Position numbers and translations under genes: made by a program
The notes under the pieces: generated by a model
Database searches by the model: none
Seen by the model: the letters and a program-made list of their open reading frames with translations, nothing else
Told to the model about the DNA's origin: nothing
Shown here: positions 30,096-40,414 of the stretch, one piece after another
Layout: each line of letters starts with the position of its first letter
Numbering within the stretch: position 1 is the stretch's first letter
Assembly: GCF_008329605.1 (NCBI RefSeq)
Contig: NZ_NPKO01000003.1
Span: forward strand, 1-64,000
DNA from: Mycolicibacterium sp. P9-64
GTDB taxonomy: Bacteria > Actinomycetota > Actinomycetes > Mycobacteriales > Mycobacteriaceae
Direction: 5' to 3'
DNA length: 64,000 nt

Positions 30096-30860
30096 CGGGG
30101 CATGCACCTGCCTGCGCCACCAACCCAGCAGAGCGCCGGTCACCGCCCCCGCCGCGCCACACGCTGCCGCGATCGGCATCGCCGGGACGGTGCTGGCCAT
30201 GATCAGGAAGCCAAACGCCGCACCGATCACCAGCAGCACTCCCCTGGCGGCGCTCCACGGTCCAGGCTTGTCGAACCGCGTTGCCACCAGCATGCCGAGA
30301 ATCAACCCCACGGCATGCCCCACGTCGGTGAAGTCGCTGCTGAGCCACACCACGGCCAGCGCGACCGCCAGCCACCACCCGATCCAGGTGGAACGCCACC
30401 GCCGCGGCACCGCCCCGGTCAGCGTGCCAAGCACGGCGGTGGCCCCATAGCTCATGCCGACGTCCTCGGCCCGCGTGATCGCGACCGGCAGCCAGGCCAG
30501 TTTCACGGCCGCCGCGAGCCCTGCCGCCACTAGCAACGTCGCACCGATGTGGCCGACGGCGAATGCGACCACCAGACGTCCACTGCTCCAGAAGAGTTCG
30601 GCAATGCCCAAGAGGCAGACCAGCCCGGGCAACCACAGGTAGGGGGCTCCTGCGTCGACGACGAACGCGCTACCGAGCAGCGTCCCGACGTGCCCGTGGT
30701 TGAGGTTGTGCAGATTGGTGCTGGCGTGCCGGATCGCGCGATCCCAGGCGGTGGGTCCGAGCACCGAAAGGGTGGTGGTGACACCGAGCAGGACCACCGC
30801 GTACGACACGGTGACCCGCAAGCGGGTCAGTCCAGACCACACTGCCGACACCATCACCAT
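30039..30860 (-). CDS. rhomboid-like integral membrane protein
   Basis: 273 residues with about seven hydrophobic segments. The rhomboid serine-protease dyad can be traced: [11 protein letters not shown] with Ser137, and [12 protein letters not shown] with His182. [13 protein letters not shown] near residue 54 resembles the rhomboid loop with its His/Asn. It therefore may be an intramembrane protease, though the family contains many inactive members. ATG 30860 lies 3 nt after the cyclase stop, so the two are probably one operon. It resembles Rv1648 in position (between cyclase and pheS). Confidence 0.7.
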   Translation of the reverse strand: MVMVSAVWSGLTRLRVTVSYAVVLLGVTTTLSVLGPTAWDRAIRHASTNLHNLNHGHVGTLLGSAFVVDAGAPYLWLPGLVCLLGIAELFWSSGRLVVAFAVGHIGATLLVAAGLAAAVKLAWLPVAITRAEDVGMSYGATAVLGTLTGAVPRRWRSTWIGWWLAVALAVVWLSSDFTDVGHAVGLILGMLVATRFDKPGPWSAARGVLLVIGAAFGFLIMASTVPAMPIAAACGAAGAVTGALLGWWRRQVHAPSSARELDPHDLQERVDLV

Positions 30861-30863
30861 CCA

Positions 30864-31826
30864 CTATGCTCCCGGGAAATCGCCATCCCCGTTACGCACA
30901 GCTGGCAAGTCCCTGCGAATCCTCATGTGGTACATGGCCAAATCCTCGGGAACCCCGGCGATCTTCGGCGCGAACATTTGCTTGCGGATGCGTTTCACCG
31001 TCACGCCGAGAGCGTCGAACTCTTCGTCGGGGATCCGCTCCAAGGTGGGCCCGGAAACGACCAACCCGCCCTTGGTGGCCTGGTCCATCACCCGCGCCGC
31101 GATGTTGACGTCGACGCCGAGCCAATCCGAGCCCATCCGTTGCGGCCTGCCGGTGTGGATGCCCGCCCGCATCCGCGGCGTATAGCCATTGATTTCAACG
31201 GTCTTCACCGCCTCGAGCGCGGCGAGCACAGCCTTCACCGCGGTGGTGGGTCGGGAGAACACCGCCATGGCTCCGTCGCCCATGCGCTTGACGATGCGGC
31301 CGCCGGTGGCCAGCAGAGGCGGTTCCATCACCTGCGCGACGCGGCGCAGCAGGCGCAGGGTGGCGTCATCGCCCGCCCCGAGCGACCACTCTGAGAAACC
31401 GACGAGGTCGGTGAACACCAGCGTGACCTCGGGGTTGGCAGGCCGCCCCGAGACCCGTTCGGTCAACGCCTGCCACACCTGCAGGCCGGCAAGGCTCAAC
31501 TCCCGCGACGCGGCATCGCGGTCCAGAAGCCGATCCGCGGCACGGGCAGCGGCCTGCGGACCACCCTCACCAGCGGCAGACAAGGGATCGCCGAAGTCGG
31601 GATCACCAGGTAGCACACGACGGGCGCGCCTGATGAACGAAATGACCTCCGGGCTGTGGTTGGTGTTCTTCAGCCACGCCAGCCGACCACCGGGTTTGTA
31701 CCCGAGGTGGCTCTGATCCCAGCTGGGCGTGAAAACGGGTTCGCGTGATTGCTGCGCGCTGGATCCATCCCCCAGGTCCTGCCCCCCGGAACCGCCGGAT
31801 CGTCGTTCGAACGATTCGACATCCAC
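30864..31826 (-). CDS. class III adenylate cyclase (Rv1647-like)
   Basis: 320 residues, soluble. The catalytic domain (about 130-300) has the first metal Asp in FTDLVGFS (Asp140), the second in KRMGDG (Asp184), the adenine-selecting Lys180 just before it, and the transition-state Asn/Arg in VNIAAR. These complete residues predict an active cyclase making cAMP. Residues 1-125 form a helical region of unknown role with a conserved-looking LAWLKNTNHSPEV stretch. GTG 31826. Co-directional with the rhomboid-like gene. Confidence 0.9.
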   Translation of the reverse strand: MDVESFERRSGGSGGQDLGDGSSAQQSREPVFTPSWDQSHLGYKPGGRLAWLKNTNHSPEVISFIRRARRVLPGDPDFGDPLSAAGEGGPQAAARAADRLLDRDAASRELSLAGLQVWQALTERVSGRPANPEVTLVFTDLVGFSEWSLGAGDDATLRLLRRVAQVMEPPLLATGGRIVKRMGDGAMAVFSRPTTAVKAVLAALEAVKTVEINGYTPRMRAGIHTGRPQRMGSDWLGVDVNIAARVMDQATKGGLVVSGPTLERIPDEEFDALGVTVKRIRKQMFAPKIAGVPEDLAMYHMRIRRDLPAVRNGDGDFPGA

Positions 31827-31960
31827 AGCGCCACCCTAAGTGGTCGGCGAGGCATCCACCGAAGTCGCTGGTCATGCTGATCTTGACCGGTCGATGTCGA
31901 CGTCTTCACGCCCGCGTCGCAGCTCGGTAACGGTGCCTTCCAACGCGCGCGCAAATGATG

Positions 31961-31976
31961 GACAACGCGTGTTGTC
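31961..31976. promoter_or_regulatory. dyad upstream of the MpaB-family gene
   Basis: GACAAC-GCGT-GTTGTC is a perfect inverted repeat with a partly palindromic centre, 51 nt upstream of the ATG at 32027. Such sites usually bind a dimeric regulator of TetR type. No regulator gene is adjacent, so a trans-acting one would be needed. Confidence 0.45.
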
Positions 31977-32026
31977 AACATTATCGTTGGCCGCACACCA
32001 CCGGTTTGGAAGTCAGCGAGGACACC

Positions 32027-33073
32027 ATGACCGCGAGATCGAAGCCGACCGAGAGAGCACGCGCCTGTGCCGATCCCCTCGGTCCCGACTCCTTGACCTG
32101 GAAGTACTTCGGCGACCTGCGCACCGGGATGCTGGGCGTATGGATCGGCGCGATCCAGAACATGTATCCCGAACTCGGTGCGGGCGTCGAAGACCACTCG
32201 ATCCTGCTTCGCGAACCGCTACAGCGCGTCGCGCGGTCGGTGTTCCCCATCATGGGCGTCGTCTACGACGGCAACCGCGCCGCCGACACCGGGGCGCAGA
32301 TTCGCGGTTACCACGAGTCGATCAAGGGTGTCGACGCCGAAGGGCGGCGCTACCACGCCCTCAACCCGGAGACGTTCTACTGGGCGCACGCGACGTTCTT
32401 CATGCTGATCATCAAGACCGCCGAATACTTCTGCGGCGGCCTCACCGAGGCCGAGAAGCATCAGCTATTCGACGAACACGTGCAGTGGTACCGGATGTAC
32501 GGCATGAGCATGCGACCGGTCCCCGACACGTGGGAGGACTTCCAGGAATATTGGGACGCCAAGTGCCGCGACGAGCTCGAGATCAACAAGGCCACCCTGG
32601 ACATCTTCTCGATCCGGATCCCCAAGCCGTGGTTCGTCCTGATGCCCACGCCCGTCTGGGATCAGATGTTCAAACCGCTCGTCGGCGCGCAGCGCTGGAT
32701 CGCCGCCGGTCTCTTCGACCCGGCCGTCAGGGAGAAGGCCGGCATGCGGTGGACGCCGAGCGACGAGGTGCTGCTACGCCTGTTCGGCAAGTTCGTCGAG
32801 TTGGCGTTCGTCGTGGTGCCCGACGAGATCCGGCTACACCCCCGCGCCCTGGCGGCTTACAAGCGGGCCAACGGCACGATCCCGGAGGACGCTCCCCTGG
32901 TCGAGGCACCCGCGTTCATGTCGCCTCCGCGTGACCGCCGCGATCTGCCCGTGCACTACGTCTCACCGCGCAAGTCCCTACTCGACCGCGCGGGCTCGCT
33001 CGTGCACACCACGTTCTCCCTGGCCGGCGTGCGGCCGGCACGCGGTCGGCAAAAGCCAGGAAAGGCAGCCTGA
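32027..33073 (+). CDS. oxygenase MpaB family protein (DUF2236, Rv1645c-like)
   Basis: 348 residues. It matches the DUF2236/MpaB family, heme-associated oxygenase-like proteins named after rubber oxygenase/latex-clearing relatives. Family features seen are LRTGMLGVWIGAIQNMYPE near the N-terminus, the HESIKGVDAEGRRYHALNPETFYWAHATF block holding the conserved histidines, and a Tyr/Met-rich WYRMYGMSMRPVPD. ATG 32027 follows an AGCGAGG ribosome site. The acyl-CoA dehydrogenase starts 4 nt after its stop, so the two likely act together, perhaps on a lipid substrate; that is inference. Confidence 0.82.
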   Translation: MTARSKPTERARACADPLGPDSLTWKYFGDLRTGMLGVWIGAIQNMYPELGAGVEDHSILLREPLQRVARSVFPIMGVVYDGNRAADTGAQIRGYHESIKGVDAEGRRYHALNPETFYWAHATFFMLIIKTAEYFCGGLTEAEKHQLFDEHVQWYRMYGMSMRPVPDTWEDFQEYWDAKCRDELEINKATLDIFSIRIPKPWFVLMPTPVWDQMFKPLVGAQRWIAAGLFDPAVREKAGMRWTPSDEVLLRLFGKFVELAFVVVPDEIRLHPRALAAYKRANGTIPEDAPLVEAPAFMSPPRDRRDLPVHYVSPRKSLLDRAGSLVHTTFSLAGVRPARGRQKPGKAA

Positions 33074-33077
33074 ATAC

Positions 33078-34313
33078 ATGCTCGAATGGTCAGAGGTCGA
33101 CCTTGCCGTGCGCGACGCCGTTCGCCAGTTCGTAGACAAGGAGATCCGGCCGCACCTCGACGACCTCGAGAGCGGCGACATGGCTCCATACCCGATCATT
33201 CGAAAACTGTTCACTACGTTCGGTATCGACGCGATGGCCAAGGATTCCCTCGAGAAGCGCCTCGCCAAGATGCGCGACGGCGGCTCGTCTTCGAAGCCCG
33301 CGGCGGGTGGCATGTTCGGTGGCGACGCGGGCGGCATGGGCTTCGTCGTGGTCAGCGAACTGTGCCGGGTCAGCATGGGCATCGTGACCGGCATGGGCGT
33401 CAGCCTCGGCCTTACGGTGTCCACGATCGCGGCGAGGGGAACACTCGCCCAACAGGAGCGCTGGCTGCCAGGGCTGGTCACCTACGAGAAGATCGGCGCG
33501 TGGGCGATCACGGAGCCGGACTCCGGCTCGGATGCGTTCGGCGGCATGAAGTCCTATGTCGTGCGCGATGGTGACGAGTACATCTTGAACGGGCGAAAGA
33601 CCTTCATCACCAACGGTCCCGACGCCGACGTGCTCGTCGTCTACGCCAAGCTCGACGAGGGCGATCCGAGCGCGGTGAAGCGTGACCGCAAGGTGCTGAC
33701 CTTCGTGCTCGATCGGGGCATGGAGGGTTTCGTGCAGTCGAAACCGTTCCACAAGATGGGGATCCACAGCTCGCGCACCGGTGAGCTGTTCTTCGACAAC
33801 GTCCGACTGGGTCGCGACAGGTTGCTCGGCGAGACCGAGGACAACAAGGCGGGCGATGGTCGGGACAGCGCCAGGTCCAACTTCGCCTCCGAACGCATCG
33901 GCGTGGTGGCCATGTCACTCGGCGTCATCGAGGAATGTCTGCGACTGAGCGTGGACTACGCCAAGACCAGGACGTTGTGGGGCAAGGAGATCGGTCAGTT
34001 CCAGCTCATCCAGCTCAAGCTGGCGAACATGGAAGTGGCACGAATGAACGTGCGCAACATGCTCTTTCGCGTGATCGAGGCGACCCAGACCGGAACACCG
34101 ATCTCACTGCCCGAGGCGTCCGCGATGAAGTGGTACTGCTCCCAGGCGGCCACCGACGTCGCCATGGAGGCGGTGCAGCTGTTCGGCGGCAACGGCTACA
34201 TGACCGAGTACCGGGTGGAGCAGCTCGCCCGCGACGCGAAGTCGCTGATGATCTACGCCGGAAGCAATGAAGTGCAGATCACCCACGTGGCACGAGGCCT
34301 GCTGAACGACTAG
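33078..34313 (+). CDS. acyl-CoA dehydrogenase with relocated catalytic base
   Basis: 411 residues, FAD-dependent alpha,beta-dehydrogenation of acyl-CoA. Substrate/FAD block WAITEPDSGSDA at 142-153 and FITNGPDADVLVVYAKLD are typical. The usual base in the YEGT motif is missing: the site reads IYAGSNEVQ with Ala394. A Glu is present on helix G in NFASERIGV (Glu272), the place of the base in isovaleryl-CoA and long-chain dehydrogenases, so activity is plausible. Residues about 63-88 are a Gly/Ser-rich insertion. Convergent with tsnR, sharing CTAG as stop. Confidence 0.92.
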   Translation: MLEWSEVDLAVRDAVRQFVDKEIRPHLDDLESGDMAPYPIIRKLFTTFGIDAMAKDSLEKRLAKMRDGGSSSKPAAGGMFGGDAGGMGFVVVSELCRVSMGIVTGMGVSLGLTVSTIAARGTLAQQERWLPGLVTYEKIGAWAITEPDSGSDAFGGMKSYVVRDGDEYILNGRKTFITNGPDADVLVVYAKLDEGDPSAVKRDRKVLTFVLDRGMEGFVQSKPFHKMGIHSSRTGELFFDNVRLGRDRLLGETEDNKAGDGRDSARSNFASERIGVVAMSLGVIEECLRLSVDYAKTRTLWGKEIGQFQLIQLKLANMEVARMNVRNMLFRVIEATQTGTPISLPEASAMKWYCSQAATDVAMEAVQLFGGNGYMTEYRVEQLARDAKSLMIYAGSNEVQITHVARGLLND

Positions 34314-35050
34314 CTCTGTGAGCGGGCGCTCTGATACAGGCAGATCGCGGCGGCCGCAGCCACGTTCAGGCTCTCCGCGCCGCCACGCATCGGGATGCTC
34401 ACCCGCGCGTCGGCCAGCGCCGCGACGTCGGGTGACAGGCCGTGGGCTTCCGGTCCGAACAGCCAGGCGGTGGGCTTGGCCAACTCCACGTCGTCGAGCG
34501 ACGTCTCGCCGTCGAGTGTCGTCGCGAGCACCCGTACGCCGATCCCCTGCAGCGCGCTGATCAGGTCTTCGGTGTCGGCGACCTCGAGCACGGGCAGCGA
34601 GAAGATGCTTCCCGCCGAGGCGCGCAGGCACTTCCCGTTGTAGGGGTCGACGCTGTGCCCGGCCAGGATGACGGCATCGGCGCCCATCGCGTCGGCCAAC
34701 CGGATGAGCGTGCCGGCATTGCCGGGTTCCGAGACCTCGACGGCAACCAGGACCAGCCGGGGCTGCGCAGCGAGCACGTCGGACAGGCCGGTCTGCGGCA
34801 GCGAGCACACCGCCACCAACCCGACGGGTGTCACGGTGTCCGACAACGCCTTCGCGGCCTTGTCGGTCACCACGGAGACCGGCGCACCGTCGAGCAGCCC
34901 GCCGAACTTGTGCAGCGCATCCTCGGTGGCGAACACCTCACCAACGAGACCGCGCCGCAACGCTGCCTCGACGAGGTTGGGCCCCTCGGCGAGGAAACGT
35001 GCGGCGCGGGTACGGCCTACGTGACGGTGCAGCTTGGCTGCAGCCACCAC
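34310..35050 (-). CDS. tsnR: TrmH/SpoU-family rRNA or tRNA methyltransferase (Rv1644-like)
   Basis: 246 residues, SAM-dependent 2'-O-methyltransferase of the SPOUT class. N-terminal RNA-binding region (RFLAEGPNLVEAALR) and the knot-fold motifs NAGTLIRLADAMGAD, AWLFGPEAHGLS and SIPMRGGAESLNVAAAAAI. GTG 35050 is the first available start; the homologous N-terminus (LTERSAR) continues upstream in frame with no ATG/GTG/TTG, so the true start may be a rarer codon. Last gene after infC-rpmI-rplT, as in M. tuberculosis. Confidence 0.88.
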   Translation of the reverse strand: MVAAAKLHRHVGRTRAARFLAEGPNLVEAALRRGLVGEVFATEDALHKFGGLLDGAPVSVVTDKAAKALSDTVTPVGLVAVCSLPQTGLSDVLAAQPRLVLVAVEVSEPGNAGTLIRLADAMGADAVILAGHSVDPYNGKCLRASAGSIFSLPVLEVADTEDLISALQGIGVRVLATTLDGETSLDDVELAKPTAWLFGPEAHGLSPDVAALADARVSIPMRGGAESLNVAAAAAICLYQSARSQS

Positions 35051-35095
35051 GCGAGCCGATCGCTCGGTGAGCGCAGGGACGGTATTAATTCCCGG

Positions 35096-35107
35096 GTCGC
35101 TTCGCTC
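35096..35107. repeat. single short copy of the GTCGCTTCGCTC core
   Basis: GTCGCTTCGCTC between rplT and tsnR matches the central part of the units in arrays A and B, followed by CTGCCCGCC rather than GCCCC. It is not tandem. This may be a degenerate or founder copy. Confidence 0.5.
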
Positions 35108-35119
35108 CTGCCCGCCGGA

Positions 35120-35509
35120 TCAGGCGGCCTCTCCGGATGGTGCGTTGACGTCCTCCGGCAACGCGGCCTTGGCGGCCTCGGCGAGCGCGGTGAACGCAGC
35201 CGGGTCGCTGACGGCGATCTCGGCGAGGTTCTTGCGGTCCACCTCGATGCCAGCGGCCTTCAGACCCTGGATCAGGCGGTTGTAGGTGATGTCATTGGCC
35301 CGGGCCGCGGCGTTGATCCGCGAGATCCACAGCTTGCGGAACTCACCCTTGCGGGCGCGCCGGTCGCGGTAGGCGTAGGTCAATGAATGCAGTTGCTGCT
35401 CTTTGGCCTTGCGATAGAGCCGGGACCGCTGTCCGCGGTAGCCCTTCGAGGCCTTGAGGACTGTACGCCGCTTCTTTTGGGCGTTGAGTGCGCGCTTCAC
35501 GCGTGCCAT
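35120..35509 (-). CDS. rplT: 50S ribosomal protein L20
   Basis: 129 residues. Starts [19 protein letters not shown], with the basic tail that threads into 23S rRNA, then the globular [18 protein letters not shown] and [19 protein letters not shown]. Slightly longer C-terminus than in E. coli, as in other actinobacteria. Third gene of infC-rpmI-rplT. Confidence 0.98.
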   Translation of the reverse strand: MARVKRALNAQKKRRTVLKASKGYRGQRSRLYRKAKEQQLHSLTYAYRDRRARKGEFRKLWISRINAAARANDITYNRLIQGLKAAGIEVDRKNLAEIAVSDPAAFTALAEAAKAALPEDVNAPSGEAA

Positions 35510-35551
35510 GGGGGTGTTCCTATTCTCGTGCGGTCGTCAGGGGTGCTGCGC

Positions 35552-35746
35552 TCAGCCGTTGAGCATCTTCTTCACGCGGCTGGTGTCGTTGGCAGACACC
35601 GTGGTACGGCCGTCGAGGCGACGGGTGCGCTTGCTCGACTTGTGCTCCAGGAGGTGGCGCTTGTTGGCCTTCTGGCGCACGATCTTGCCGGTTCCGGTGA
35701 GACGGAAACGCTTCGACGCTCCGCTGTGGGTCTTGGCCTTTGGCAT
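35552..35746 (-). CDS. rpmI: 50S ribosomal protein L35
   Basis: 64 residues, [18 protein letters not shown] to KKMLNG, the complete L35 sequence. ATG 35746. Its frame is open far upstream through infC, which is not coding. It lies 14 nt after infC. Confidence 0.98.
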   Translation of the reverse strand: MPKAKTHSGASKRFRLTGTGKIVRQKANKRHLLEHKSSKRTRRLDGRTTVSANDTSRVKKMLNG

Positions 35747-35760
35747 GCTGTCCTCTAGTT

Positions 35761-36399
<639 letters not shown>

Positions 36400-36442
36400 G
36401 GGGCCTCCTATGTAGTGTTGCCGGAGCCCACACCATCAGCCC

Positions 36443-36484
36443 CCTGTTCCATGGAACAGGAAAGGCCCTGCATATAGCAGGGCC
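36443..36484 (-). promoter_or_regulatory. two hairpins in the infC leader (possible attenuator)
   Basis: In the 5' leader of infC, read on the minus strand, GGCCCTGC-TATAT-GCAGGGCC (36464-36484) forms an 8-bp GC stem followed by TTT. Directly after it CCTGTTCCATGGAACAGG (36443-36460) is a perfect 18-bp palindrome. Both lie 44-85 nt before the ATC start. The first looks like a weak intrinsic terminator; ribosomal protein autoregulation of this operon is known in other bacteria. The rest of 36485-36660 shows no gene. Confidence 0.55.
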
Positions 36485-36660
36485 CGATGCCGACCGATCG
36501 CGGCTCTCGCCGCCTGCGCATGACGCAGAACAGGTATCGCGGGATACCTGTGACCGGACCGTTGAAACCGGCGTCGAGGACGTGGCCAACGGTGGGAGCG
36601 GGACTCCACTTGGGTGTCCTGGAATTCACCAGGACGGTCGCACGTGTCAGTCTAACAGGC

Positions 36661-37023
36661 ATGACCCAGGTTCCTAATTCAGCCGAATCGCCGGCTCCGC
36701 CAGCAGCGCGCGAACTTGCCGAGATCCCCGCCGTCGAGGTGATCACCCGGTCCGCCGTCATGCTGATGAGCGCCGCCGCCGAAAAACTGGGTTTGTCGGC
36801 ACCCGACCCCGACGACAGCCCCTACCGCGACCTCGACGAGGCGCGTCGGCTCATCACGGCGCTCGCCGGGCTGGTGACGGCGTCGGCCGAGTTCCTCGGT
36901 CCGCACGCCGGGCCGGTCCGTGACGGCTTGAAGAGTCTTCAGCTGGCCTTCCGCGAGGCGAGCGCGGCTCCAGAAGAGCCGGGCCACGGTCCAGGAGAGA
37001 AATACACCGGCCCCGTTTGGTAG
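36661..37023 (+). CDS. DUF1844 domain protein
   Basis: 120 residues. The core VITRSAVMLMSAAAEKLGL...DLDEARRLITALAGLV matches DUF1844, a small helical family of unknown function common in actinobacteria beside infC. Pro/Ala-rich N-terminus, acidic to neutral. ATG 36661 at the start of MTQVPNSAES. Divergent from infC. Confidence 0.82.
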   Translation: MTQVPNSAESPAPPAARELAEIPAVEVITRSAVMLMSAAAEKLGLSAPDPDDSPYRDLDEARRLITALAGLVTASAEFLGPHAGPVRDGLKSLQLAFREASAAPEEPGHGPGEKYTGPVW

Positions 37024-37068
37024 GCAGTCTCACCCATTTCCAGGGTTGACCGAATATCCTCGCGCCCT

Positions 37069-40000
37069 ATGACCCTGACCGCGGTGAACAAGAAACGGCG
37101 CTCCGCATTCTGGTGGGTCCCCGTCGCGGCAGGCTGGGCCGTCGGCGTCATCGCCACGCTGTCGCTGATCGCCAGCATGTCCCCGCTGATCCGGTTGATC
37201 ATCAAGATCCCGCGTGAGTTCGTCAACGACTACCTGTTCAACTTCCCCGACACCAGCTTCGCGTGGGCGTTCGTGCTGGCGCTGCTCGCCGCGGCGCTCG
37301 CGGCCCGCAAACGGATCGCCTGGTGGATCCTGGTGCTCTACATGGTGGCCGCCATCGGCTGGAACGTCATCGACGTGCTGACCGGTGACGAGACCGTGAT
37401 GGTGGACATCGGCGAGATCATCGGAGCGGCCTTCCACGTTGCGTGCATCGGCTTTCTGCTCCTGGCTCGGCCCGAGTTCTGGGCGAAGGTGCGGCGCGGG
37501 GCGCTGCTCAAGGCGGCCGCCACCCTCGTCGTTGCCATGGCGACCGGCACACTGATCGGGTGGGGCCTGCTGGAGCTGTTCCCCGGCACGCTCGCCCGAT
37601 CGGACCGTCTGCTGTACGCCCTCAACCGGGTGAGCGCGTTCGCCGGCGCCGACGCCGACACGTTCACCGGCCATCCGCACGTCTTCGTCAACTCGCTGCT
37701 CGGCTTGTTCGGCGCGGTAGCGCTCATGGTCGCGGCCATCGTGCTGTTCCAGTCGCAGCGTGCCGAGAATGCGCTCACCGGCGAGGACGAGTCGGCGATC
37801 CGCGGACTGCTCGAGCTGTACGGCAAGAACGATTCGCTCGGCTACTTCGGCACCCGCCGCGACAAGTCGGTGGTGTTCGCGCCGAACGGGCGTGCCGCAA
37901 TCACCTATCGCGTCGAGGTCGGCGTGTGCCTGGCCAGCGGCGACCCGATCGGTGATCCCAGGGCCTGGCCCGCCGCGATCCACGCCTGGCTCGGGCTGTG
38001 CCAGTCCTACGGCTGGGCGCCAGGTGTGATGGGCGCGAGTTCGACTGCCGCGCAGGCATTCCGCGAGGCGGGTCTCAACGCCCTCGAACTCGGCGACGAG
38101 GCGATCCTGCACCCCCACACCTTCAAGTTGTCAGGGCCGGAGATGAAGCCGGTCCGCCAAGCCGTCACGCGTGCGCGCAGAGCGGATCTGACCGTCCGCA
38201 TCCGCAGGCACCGCGAGTTATCCGCCGACGAGATGGCGCAGGTGATCAAGAACGCCGACGCCTGGCGCGACACCGAGACCGAGCGCGGGTTCTCGATGGC
38301 GCTCGGCAGGCTCGGGGATCCTGCCGACGGGGACTGCCTTCTGGTCGAGGCAGTGCATGGCGACGGTGAAGTCGTCGCAATGCTGTCGCTGGTGCCGTGG
38401 GGCGCCAACGGCGCGTCCCTCGATCTGATGCGACGCTCGCCCCAATCCCCCAATGGCACCAACGAACTCATGGTCAGCGAGCTGTGCCTGCAGGCCGAAG
38501 ACATTGGCGTGACGCGCATCTCGCTCAACTTCGCGATGTTCAGGTCCGCGTTCGAGGAGGGCGCGCAGCTCGGTGCAGGCCCGGTCGCACGGCTGTGGCG
38601 TGGCTTGCTGGTGTTCTTCTCCCGCTGGTGGCAGCTCGAGACGCTGTACCGCTCGAACATGAAGTACCTGCCTGAGTGGGTCCCCCGCTTCGCCTGCTAC
38701 GACGACGCCCGGCTGATCCCCCGAGTGGGCGTCGCGTCGGTGATCGCCGAGGGATTCCTGGTGCTGCCCTTCAGTCGGCGCGCCAAGCAACACACCGGAC
38801 ACCACATCGCAGCGCCGGACACCCTGGTGCAATCCGGATTGTTGCACGAGGACGGGAGTGCGCCCGACCTCAGCGGTCTCGGCCCCGACGTGCTCGACGA
38901 CGCGGGCCCGCAACGACTGCCCGAGCAGGTGCGGGTCCGAATGGCCAAGCTGAAGGCATTGCAGGACAGCGGCATCGACGCCTATCCCGTCGGCCAGGCA
39001 CCCAGCCACACGATCAGCCAAGCCGTCGACACGGCGGATGACGTCACCCTGTCGGTGGCGGGGCGGGTGCTGCGGATCCGTGACTACGGGGCGGTGCTGT
39101 TCGCGCAACTTCGCGACTGGTCGGGCGAAGTCCAACTGCTGCTGGACAATTCGTGCCTGGCCAAGGGCAGCACGGCCGACTTCACCGGCGCCATCGATCT
39201 CGGCGACCTCGTCGAGGTGACCGGCACCATGGGCTTCAGCAAGAACGGAACGCGGTCGCTTCTGGTCAACGAGTGGCGGCTCATCGGCAAGTGCCTTCGC
39301 CCCCTGCCCGACAAGTGGAAGGGCCTCACCGATCCCGAGGCCAGGGTCAGGACGCGGTACGTCGACCTCGCCATCAACACCGAGGCGCGCGACCTGATCA
39401 CCGCACGCAGCCGTATCTTGCACGCGATCCGTGAAACGTTGGTCGGCAAGGGCTTTCTCGAAGTCGAGACGCCGATCCTGCAGCAGATCCACGGCGGAGC
39501 CAACGCCCGGCCGTTCGTAACGCACATCAACGCCTACGACCTCGACCTGTATCTGCGCATCGCCCCCGAGCTCTATCTGAAACGGTTGTGCGTTGGCGGC
39601 GTCGAGCGCGTCTTCGAACTCGGAAGGGCGTTCCGCAACGAAGGCGTCGACTTCAGCCACAACCCCGAGTTCACCCTGCTGGAGGCCTACCAGGCGCACG
39701 CCGACTACAACGTCTGGGTCGACGGCTGCCGCGAGCTCATCCAGAACGCCGCGGAGGCCGCCAACGGCAGCCAAGTCGTCATGCGACCCGGCGATGCGGA
39801 CGGCTCGCTGGTGCCCGTCGACATCTCCGGCGACTGGCCGGTCAAGACCGTGCACGGTGCGGTGTCCGAGGCGCTCGGCACCGAAATCGACCCCGACACC
39901 GACCTGGCCCGGCTGCGCTCGCTGTGCGACGGAGCAGGCATTCCGTACCTGACCCACTGGGATGCGGGCGCGGTGGTTCTCGAGCTGTACGAACGCCTCG

Positions 40001-40374
40001 TCGAGGGTGAGACCCAGAATCCGACGTTCTACAAGGACTTCCCCACCTCGGTGTCGCCGCTGACCCGGCCGCACCGCAGCAAGCCAGGCGTCGCCGAGCG
40101 GTGGGATCTGGTCGCGTGGGGTGTGGAGCTTGGCACCGCATACAGCGAGCTGACCGACCCGGTGGAACAGCGACGGCGGTTGCAGGAGCAGTCGCTGCTC
40201 GCCGCGGGTGGCGACCCCGAGGCCATGGAGCTCGACGAGGACTTCCTACAGGCGATGGAGTACGCCATGCCGCCCACCGGCGGGCTGGGTGTCGGTGTCG
40301 ACCGGGTGGTGATGTTGATCACCGGACGCAGCATCCGCGAGACGCTGCCGTTCCCACTCGCCAAGCCTCGGTAG
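37069..40374 (+). CDS. lysX: LysX: lysyl-phosphatidylglycerol synthase fused to lysyl-tRNA synthetase
   Basis: 1101 residues. N-terminal membrane part (about 1-250, six or more hydrophobic segments) and an MprF/DUF2156 transferase domain (about 270-560) are fused to a LysRS: OB-fold (about 650-760) and class II core with motif 2 [20 protein letters not shown] and motif 3 [13 protein letters not shown] near the end. The enzyme charges tRNA-Lys and transfers lysine to phosphatidylglycerol, protecting the membrane against cationic peptides. ATG 37069. Position beside infC matches Rv1640c. Confidence 0.95.
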   Translation: MTLTAVNKKRRSAFWWVPVAAGWAVGVIATLSLIASMSPLIRLIIKIPREFVNDYLFNFPDTSFAWAFVLALLAAALAARKRIAWWILVLYMVAAIGWNVIDVLTGDETVMVDIGEIIGAAFHVACIGFLLLARPEFWAKVRRGALLKAAATLVVAMATGTLIGWGLLELFPGTLARSDRLLYALNRVSAFAGADADTFTGHPHVFVNSLLGLFGAVALMVAAIVLFQSQRAENALTGEDESAIRGLLELYGKNDSLGYFGTRRDKSVVFAPNGRAAITYRVEVGVCLASGDPIGDPRAWPAAIHAWLGLCQSYGWAPGVMGASSTAAQAFREAGLNALELGDEAILHPHTFKLSGPEMKPVRQAVTRARRADLTVRIRRHRELSADEMAQVIKNADAWRDTETERGFSMALGRLGDPADGDCLLVEAVHGDGEVVAMLSLVPWGANGASLDLMRRSPQSPNGTNELMVSELCLQAEDIGVTRISLNFAMFRSAFEEGAQLGAGPVARLWRGLLVFFSRWWQLETLYRSNMKYLPEWVPRFACYDDARLIPRVGVASVIAEGFLVLPFSRRAKQHTGHHIAAPDTLVQSGLLHEDGSAPDLSGLGPDVLDDAGPQRLPEQVRVRMAKLKALQDSGIDAYPVGQAPSHTISQAVDTADDVTLSVAGRVLRIRDYGAVLFAQLRDWSGEVQLLLDNSCLAKGSTADFTGAIDLGDLVEVTGTMGFSKNGTRSLLVNEWRLIGKCLRPLPDKWKGLTDPEARVRTRYVDLAINTEARDLITARSRILHAIRETLVGKGFLEVETPILQQIHGGANARPFVTHINAYDLDLYLRIAPELYLKRLCVGGVERVFELGRAFRNEGVDFSHNPEFTLLEAYQAHADYNVWVDGCRELIQNAAEAANGSQVVMRPGDADGSLVPVDISGDWPVKTVHGAVSEALGTEIDPDTDLARLRSLCDGAGIPYLTHWDAGAVVLELYERLVEGETQNPTFYKDFPTSVSPLTRPHRSKPGVAERWDLVAWGVELGTAYSELTDPVEQRRRLQEQSLLAAGGDPEAMELDEDFLQAMEYAMPPTGGLGVGVDRVVMLITGRSIRETLPFPLAKPR

Positions 40375-40414
40375 CTCACAGCGCATCACCAGGAACGGCA
40401 TTCACCATGGGGCC

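Noticed and set aside
37030..40074. Minus-strand frames of 362 and 618 codons across lysX
   Set aside because: Shadows of lysX; no motifs, and lysX is unmistakable on the plus strand.
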